Source: Thiotrichales bacterium 19S3-11
GTDB lineage: Bacteria > Pseudomonadota > Gammaproteobacteria > Francisellales > Francisellaceae
Length of the DNA stretch: 64,000 bases
NCBI GenBank assembly: GCA_021713295.1
Contig: JAKJJU010000006.1
Coordinates: 1-64,000, forward strand
Direction: 5' to 3'
A program made the translations under genes and the position numbers. This document shows positions 62,972-64,000 of this stretch, in pieces. The stretch's first letter is position 1. Every line of letters begins with the position of its first letter. Under the pieces are notes generated by a model that searched no databases, had not been told where the DNA came from, and worked only from the letters and a program-made list of their open reading frames with translations.

Positions 62972-64000
62972 TTATTCTCTCATTTTTATAAATAAAAAGA
63001 TAAGTACAATCATGAAAATAACACTGGGCGAAGACGCACCAATTAGAGCGGGTAGATTATAAACTTCTGAAAAAGGCCCAAAAAATTGGTTAATAATGAA
63101 AAAGATAAATCCTAATAATAAGCCAGCTAATATTTTCAAACCCATTGCAGATGAACGCATAGGACCAAATACAAAAGGTACGGCCATGAGCATTAAAATA
63201 ATAACTGATATGGGCTGAAAGATTTTTTGCCAAAATTGTAATTCAAGTAAATTCGTATCTTCCAAATTTTGTTTTTTAAACTCAATATATTCCCACAGCG
63301 AGAATAGATTTAAATAATCAGGATTGACACCGATAACATTAACAAGTTTTGGTGGAATTAAGTTTTTCCAAACTGCTTGTTCATCTTTATTTGTCTCAAC
63401 CTGCTTAAAGGTTAAGTCAGTTGTTGTTATATGGTTGACTGTCCATTGATCATTTTTAAATTCAGCATTATCAGCTAATGTAATTGATTTTAGTTGGTTA
63501 TCTTCAATTTTGTAACGAGTAATATTAACTAATTCATGTTGAGCAAAAGATCCATTGACATGAATAAAATCCTTACCACTTTTAAACCATAATGACTGAC
63601 TACCTGAAAGAGTAGCGCTACTGTCACCTGAAGCAATTGCTTTATAGATGTCAGCTTCTTTATTATAACGAGGCCCAAACCAAGCACCTAGGGCAAAGCA
63701 AAGTATCATTAGTAGAACACTGGCAACAATCACACCTTTTGAAATTTGAAATATTGAGCAGCCAGCAGCACGCATAACAATTAACTCACTATTGTTTGCA
63801 AGGATACCAAGCCCCATTAAAGAGCCAAGTAAACAACCCATAGGTAGAATTAGATAGAGGTTATAAGGAATTTCATAGATCACATAAATAAAGGCACTAA
63901 TTGTTGTATAGTTTCCTGTTCCCACATCACCCATTTGAGCGATGAATGTAAAAATGATGAAAATAGCAATAATGCTTAAAGTAACAATCATGGTTGTCAT
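62972..64000 (-). CDS. lptG: LPS export ABC permease LptG (5' end beyond window)
   Basis: One of the two permeases of the LptB2FG complex that extracts LPS from the inner membrane. The visible 342 residues hold the N-terminal helices (VTLSIIAIFIIFTFIAQ), the periplasmic beta-jellyroll (about 125-245) and three C-terminal helices (ISVIILMLMAVPFVFGPM). The GDVGTGNY segment fits LptG rather than LptF. The frame runs off the right edge, and about 10-20 N-terminal residues seem to be missing, so the first Met visible is probably internal. Confidence 0.93.
   Translation of the reverse strand: MTTMIVTLSIIAIFIIFTFIAQMGDVGTGNYTTISAFIYVIYEIPYNLYLILPMGCLLGSLMGLGILANNSELIVMRAAGCSIFQISKGVIVASVLLMILCFALGAWFGPRYNKEADIYKAIASGDSSATLSGSQSLWFKSGKDFIHVNGSFAQHELVNITRYKIEDNQLKSITLADNAEFKNDQWTVNHITTTDLTFKQVETNKDEQAVWKNLIPPKLVNVIGVNPDYLNLFSLWEYIEFKKQNLEDTNLLELQFWQKIFQPISVIILMLMAVPFVFGPMRSSAMGLKILAGLLLGFIFFIINQFFGPFSEVYNLPALIGASSPSVIFMIVLIFLFIKMRE

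Noticed and set aside
1-64000. CRISPR arrays, IS elements, prophage genes, rRNA operons
   Set aside because: No regularly spaced direct repeats, transposase, integrase, phage structural or rRNA sequences were seen. The only notable DNA repeats are the A/B conversion blocks and the 21-bp units in C.

Overview
The window is strongly AT-rich and gene-dense. It looks like the chromosome of a gammaproteobacterium. The evidence is a miaB-ybeZ-ybeY-corC-lnt operon, EF-P with the modifiable Lys34 beside an EpmB-type aminomutase, oligoribonuclease, HrpA, LptG and cydDC. The low G+C, the fused TrpE-TrpG protein, the eukaryote-like kinase ORF and the secreted lipid-active enzymes suggest the Francisella / Fastidiosibacter / Piscirickettsia / Legionella neighbourhood. 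That placement is inference; no 16S gene is present to settle it.

Layout. 1-8950: a minus-strand block of cydDC (cytochrome bd assembly exporter) followed by miaB-ybeZ-ybeY-corC-lnt (tRNA modification, ribosome/RNA maturation, lipoprotein acylation). 9259-10881: a lone eukaryotic-type protein kinase. 10883-14967: epmB / efp-orn and a membrane GGDEF-EAL protein. 15025-18918: three exported hydrolases (Ntn amidase, GDSL lipase, GlpQ), which together could strip phospholipids to glycerol-3-phosphate. 18940-21151: a split set of type IV minor pilin genes. 21243-22844: UspA and HemW. 23068-26445: two unrecognised accessory genes, the second a large membrane protein with an internal repeat. 26476-29716: fmt-gshB-hemL. 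30332-34201: trpEG, a PfkB kinase and a small membrane protein. 34640-42353: alaS, tolC, an M17 aminopeptidase, bolA, and fabI with an AGE-family enzyme. 42497-47444: a MipA-like porin, an HlyD/ABC-2 export operon and a thioredoxin-like ferredoxin. 47543-53644: a cystine-type symporter, tRNA-Lys(UUU), a small coiled-coil protein and hrpA. 53794-59608: three paralogues of an unrecognised two-hairpin membrane protein family (called A, B and C here) with an AEC transporter between B and C. 59605-64000: rsmD, a pair of M16 peptidase-like proteins and the start-truncated lptG.

The most unusual content is the A/B/C family. A and B share two blocks of nearly identical DNA (145 bp with one mismatch, and 136 bp with none). 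Between the blocks the genes are diverged, with even identical protein segments differing at many synonymous sites. That is the pattern of recent gene conversion. The 685-residue protein at 24388-26445 has the same overall plan and may be a distant relative. These genes, the orphan kinase and the unknown gene at 23068 have A+T-rich leaders that often carry an inverted repeat, plus a shared GGTTG-type sequence next to the start. I read them as a set of possible host- or membrane-directed accessory proteins, but no function can be assigned from sequence alone. No IS element, CRISPR array, prophage or rRNA was seen.
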